DNA of 64,000 nucleotides from Emergomyces orientalis (Eukaryota > Ascomycota > Eurotiomycetes > Onygenales > Ajellomycetaceae): the NCBI GenBank assembly GCA_002110485.1, contig MOWL01000046.1, positions 496,001 through 560,000 of the forward strand, read 5' to 3'. Positions within the stretch are counted from its first letter, which is position 1. Each line of letters opens with the position of its first letter. The position numbers and the translations under genes are program-made. The notes under the pieces are model-generated. The model saw only the letters and a program-made list of their open reading frames with translations. It did no database searches and had not been told where the DNA came from. Shown piece after piece: positions 60,738 through 64,000 of the stretch.

Positions 60738-63299
60738 GATGAACACAGCAGCTGAAATTGGGTCGCAGTGTCCTTGATGGGTGCTCGAGAATATAACTTG
60801 AATAATCAAAGGAGGCTAGCGCCAAGAGGGTAGACTCCAATGAAAATTCAAGGATATATGCCGACACAGGAAAATGCGAGCACAAAAAAAACGAGCCGCA
60901 AGTTACACTGTTGAGCGATGTTGCTCTTGGGGTATCAAATTTCCGGGTATTCTTGGGTAGCCTCGTACGTATGAAATTTTCCGCGATGATTGAGATTCAA
61001 GTCGAAATGGGTCGATGGAAGCAAAACCAGTAGCATGATGTACTGTACAAAATAGAATATAGAGAATATAATAGCAATTCAGAAATGCGCAAAGGATAGA
61101 AGCTGGAAATGCGCCAACATATAGAAAGAGGGAACGGAAGCACTGACAACCAGGAAGCTACTCTTGACGTCATCGTTAGGTAGCTAAGCTGCAACAGCTA
61201 AAATCGATTTGCAAGTTATTACCGCATTGGACTGGCCAAGATACATCAGGATCATCCATGGTTGGGATCTTGTTCTCATTTTGTCCATACTCCGAACCCG
61301 TTGATTCTATGACCGCAACGTCACCGAACCCTAACCAACTTTGCCTTTGAGCTTTTTTAGTATAGACGATCACAAGCAATACCAAAAATTTCCGGGATAA
61401 TTCCTAGACACAGAATAGCGCTGGAGTGTCTCGACTGTCCTTGAACCAATAGATGAGGGCTTGGAGGCGGCATTGATGGATTTTTCAGCTGAAAACTTGG
61501 TTCGAGTTATTAACACTTACATCACCATCATCATATCGCAATGGGTTTGAAACGGGGAAGGAAATCAAACTAAAAGCGCTCAACGTTGTCTTCCAAGGTT
61601 ATTATGAGGATTTGTTGAAGTGCCCCATTGTCTCTCCCTGATATCCAGACCGCCTCCTTTTTCGTCTCACAACACGGATGGATATATAGTATGCGTATCA
61701 TTGGTCTGAATTTGACACAGAAGTGGATTTGTCAAAATCAAGGCAGCACCCGTCACTTCTAGCAACAGTGAGAATTTATGTGTTCCCGCTTCGAGACCTG
61801 AAGACATAGGGTTCTACCGTTAGAGATAGCCCCGGTTACTAGGCACTATCAGTATCGCATGAGCATCGCATCAATTGGCCGAAAATATCATAGATTATCA
61901 AACATTGTCGTTGAAATGAAAGTACCTACTAGGTATATCGTATCATGGGGAATTGCCTTATAAGATTTAGCGCAATATTGCTGCTTGCTCAACTATATAA
62001 ATATTCTTCTGCCACTTCAACATGTTTTTTTCATCATTTCTATTTTCTTTTTTTTTTCTTGCACTTCTCTCATCTTGCCGTGTCCTGTCTTCTTGGCCCC
62101 CACCGTAGATGTCAAAAAACCACCACATAGATGTGGTATTTCATATATCATTGATCTTCATTCTTCTTTGAGTAACTCGCCAGCCAACACATTATCATCA
62201 GCCATGGTCATGACCTTCTCAATCAATTTCAACGTTGCCCACAATGGCAAGCAAAACCAATCACATTATCATAAATCCTCTTGACCAAACTCGAGCCGAG
62301 ACCCTGCATCCCATATCCACCTGCTTTATCAACCCCTTCTCGCGTGCGCACATACATTTCAACTCATCTGTAACCTGTGAATCAAACCTCACTTTCATCT
62401 CCTTCGCCACTGTCTCCAACACATAACCTGGATCCTGCGCACTTTCCAACAGCACCATCACCACAATCACAGTGTAAAATTTATGATTGCCTACATCTCA
62501 CAAATTCTGTAACATCATATTATGATGCATCTCTGAGTGTGGTTTCTCTAATATCTCCCCCGGGTGGATTCGTTTTTGGACTGGAATCGACTACCTGTAT
62601 GATCATAGCTGTTACCTCCCGTAGAATCCGGCCACAGCTTCTTTCATTACATCCCAAAAGAGGAGTGCGAGATGAAGAAGCAAGTGCTCTAGAATTACAC
62701 AAATTATTGTTTAGCATGTTATTTGCAGTTTATTTTCTTTGTTTTTATATCTTTGCATGAAGAAATGAGATCTAGGAAAAAGTCTGCTCTGTGAATAATT
62801 ATGTCAGGCTTCTGTGTCAGGTGTTAGGTATGTATTAGCTACCTAGAGAAGGAGAGATACTAGTACATATGTATTCACACATTCAGCTGTTATCTACTGT
62901 CAGGTCTGTCTTGATGTTCTGTGGGTCTGTTATGAGAATCATGTTTTCACTTAATATATATCTTGCTGTCTCACTTTGCTCTTGATTATCTCTTTAATGA
63001 CTTCATTTACTCATTTAATAATTGCTTCATGTACATTTCATCTCTGACATGATATTATAGCTTTATCAGATAGTTACTATCAAATAAAATATTTCATCTA
63101 TTCACACTTATTTTTAAATTTCTTTTACTTTCTCACTTTCTTCTCTAGACTTCTGATATTGTGTGTAGCTTTTGTATGTTGTTTGAGATGAAGAAGAGTA
63201 ATTCTTCTGTTTCTGTAAAAGTTACATCTTTTCAGGGCTGGGCCGGGCATGGCACTCACTCTATCTTTGTCTGGTGGAGGAAAGTCACTGCTCAAAGCA
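60738..63299. other. 2.6-kb spacer, no gene seen
   Basis: Promoter of the HAM1-like gene, then AT-rich DNA (62-63.2 kb is very T-rich on the plus strand). Open frames at 61945-62760 are short and overlap on both strands without motifs. Confidence 0.5.
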
Positions 63300-63849
63300 T
63301 CAGACTTTGGGAAGAGATCTCATGTTGTCTAGAAATAAAGTGGGCCCCTTGTGCTTTCTTTGAACCCAAGGCGTTTGCTGAGCAAATCCCGTTTCTGGAT
63401 GAGCTCCTGGATGTGGGGCTGCCGGTTGCCCGACCTCGACTGCTCCGTGGTCAGTTCCTGCGGCCGGCTTTTTTTCATCTGTTTTCCTTAACCGAGCGGT
63501 TAGCAACATGGCTCGGGTGAGGCCTCCAATGTATCCTTGGAGAAATCGATCCTCATTTTCAGGTTTGTCATGCTCTGACTTGACCTCATCGATGCGTTCC
63601 GCCAAGGCCTGCAACGACGATTGGAAAGTATCTGCTCGCCTGCGATTATCATCAACCCTGTGAGCAGTTAATCCGTTTTATTTTATTTTATGGGGAAGAC
63701 CACAGATAGAAGAACAAGAGATTAAATAATCTGTGAAACAATCAGGGATAGACAGCAAAGAGAACAGAAAATGCTCACTGTTGAATACTAGCTTCTTGAA
63801 TCTCTCTGCATAGTCTCTTCACATCAGCAGAATTTCTTCTCAGGCTCAT
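63300..63849 (-). CDS. small two-exon protein of unknown function, coiled-coil-like
   Basis: Exon 1 (63849-63779) reads MSLRRNSADVKRLCREIQEA and a few residues more. A 121-base intron (63778-63658), donor GTGAGC, branch-like GATTAAC and acceptor CACAG, joins it in frame to exon 2 (63657-63300), which starts QVDDNRRRADTFQSSLQALA. Total 142 residues. Charge-patterned helices (VDDNRRRADTFQ, LAERIDEVKSEHDKPENEDR) suggest a coiled coil, then FLQGYIGGLTRAMLLTARLR, and a Pro/Ala/Gly/His tail. An in-frame TGA two codons upstream of the ATG (63854-63856) fixes the start if that region is exonic. The DNA is G+C-richer than its surroundings, as other genes here are. No family recognised. Confidence 0.62.
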
Positions 63850-64000
63850 TGCTCAAGCATCATCTGGAGGAAATTCCTTCTTCTGAATCTCGATTTCTGA
63901 GTGATCACAGGGGACAAGGATGGAAGCACTGGATCTTCAACTGACTAGGCATGAACACTTGACTCTAGGATTTTGATCATTTTCAGTATCTGATACTGGG
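63850..64000. other. window edge
   Basis: Too short to judge; probably upstream region of the small gene. Confidence 0.3.

Noticed and set aside
1..64000. Biosynthetic gene cluster, CRISPR array or prophage
   Set aside because: No polyketide or peptide synthetase, no evenly spaced identical repeats with unique spacers, and no phage genes; the genes are unrelated eukaryotic loci with introns.

Overview
The window is nuclear DNA of a filamentous ascomycete (Pezizomycotina). Genes carry short introns (about 55-125 bp, GT..AG, some with clear TACTAAT-like branch sites), coding DNA is richer in G+C than the long AT-rich, homopolymer-laden spacers, and the protein set is typically fungal (Dnf3-type flippase, Gep4, HAM1-like protein, Tna1/Dal5-type permease). 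Eurotiomycetes, perhaps Onygenales, is my best guess, but that rests on overall resemblance only. There is no sign of bacterial, plasmid or viral DNA. All gene models were assembled by hand by joining reading frames across splice sites; every multi-exon model keeps frame to a stop.

Layout. 1-6.3 kb: gene-free. 6.3-7.7 kb: a six-exon short-chain dehydrogenase/reductase standing alone between two gene-poor stretches. 9.5-11.6 kb: SRP72. 12.0-14.0 kb (minus): a small doubtful ORF and the broken remains of a POT/PTR2 peptide transporter. 16.1-18.9 kb: a von Willebrand A protein flanked by Pro/Gln/Gly/Tyr-rich low-complexity arms. 20.3-21.2 kb (minus): relics of an unplaced gene or genes, one piece resembling the AbiEii-like nucleotidyltransferase fold. 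23.6-29.0 kb: a Dnf3-type P4-ATPase. 29.9-31.5 kb (minus): a BTB/POZ protein. 34.7-36.4 kb: an MFS anion permease. 39.5-41.8 kb (minus): a homeodomain transcription factor, preceded by about 9 kb without a convincing gene. 50.9-60.7 kb is the compact part: GEP4, SmD3, an adaptin-binding Irc6/p34-like protein, Phs1 and an eleven-exon HAM1-like lipid-binding protein. 63.3-63.85 kb (minus): a small two-exon gene of unknown function.

How the genes relate. This is not an operon or a biosynthetic cluster. Several products share a membrane/lipid theme: Gep4 (cardiolipin pathway in mitochondria), Phs1 (very-long-chain fatty acid elongation in the ER), the flippase (aminophospholipid asymmetry), the HAM1/BPI-like protein, SRP72 (ER targeting) and the AP-adaptor partner. 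I read this as chance neighbourhood.

I found no convincing new biological system. The most useful leads are the decayed peptide transporter, the nucleotidyltransferase-like relic, the small two-exon gene at the right end, the Ser/Arg-rich insert in the flippase, the prion-like arms of the vWA protein, the histidine-rich tail of the homeodomain factor, and the large sequence-biased region upstream of that factor.
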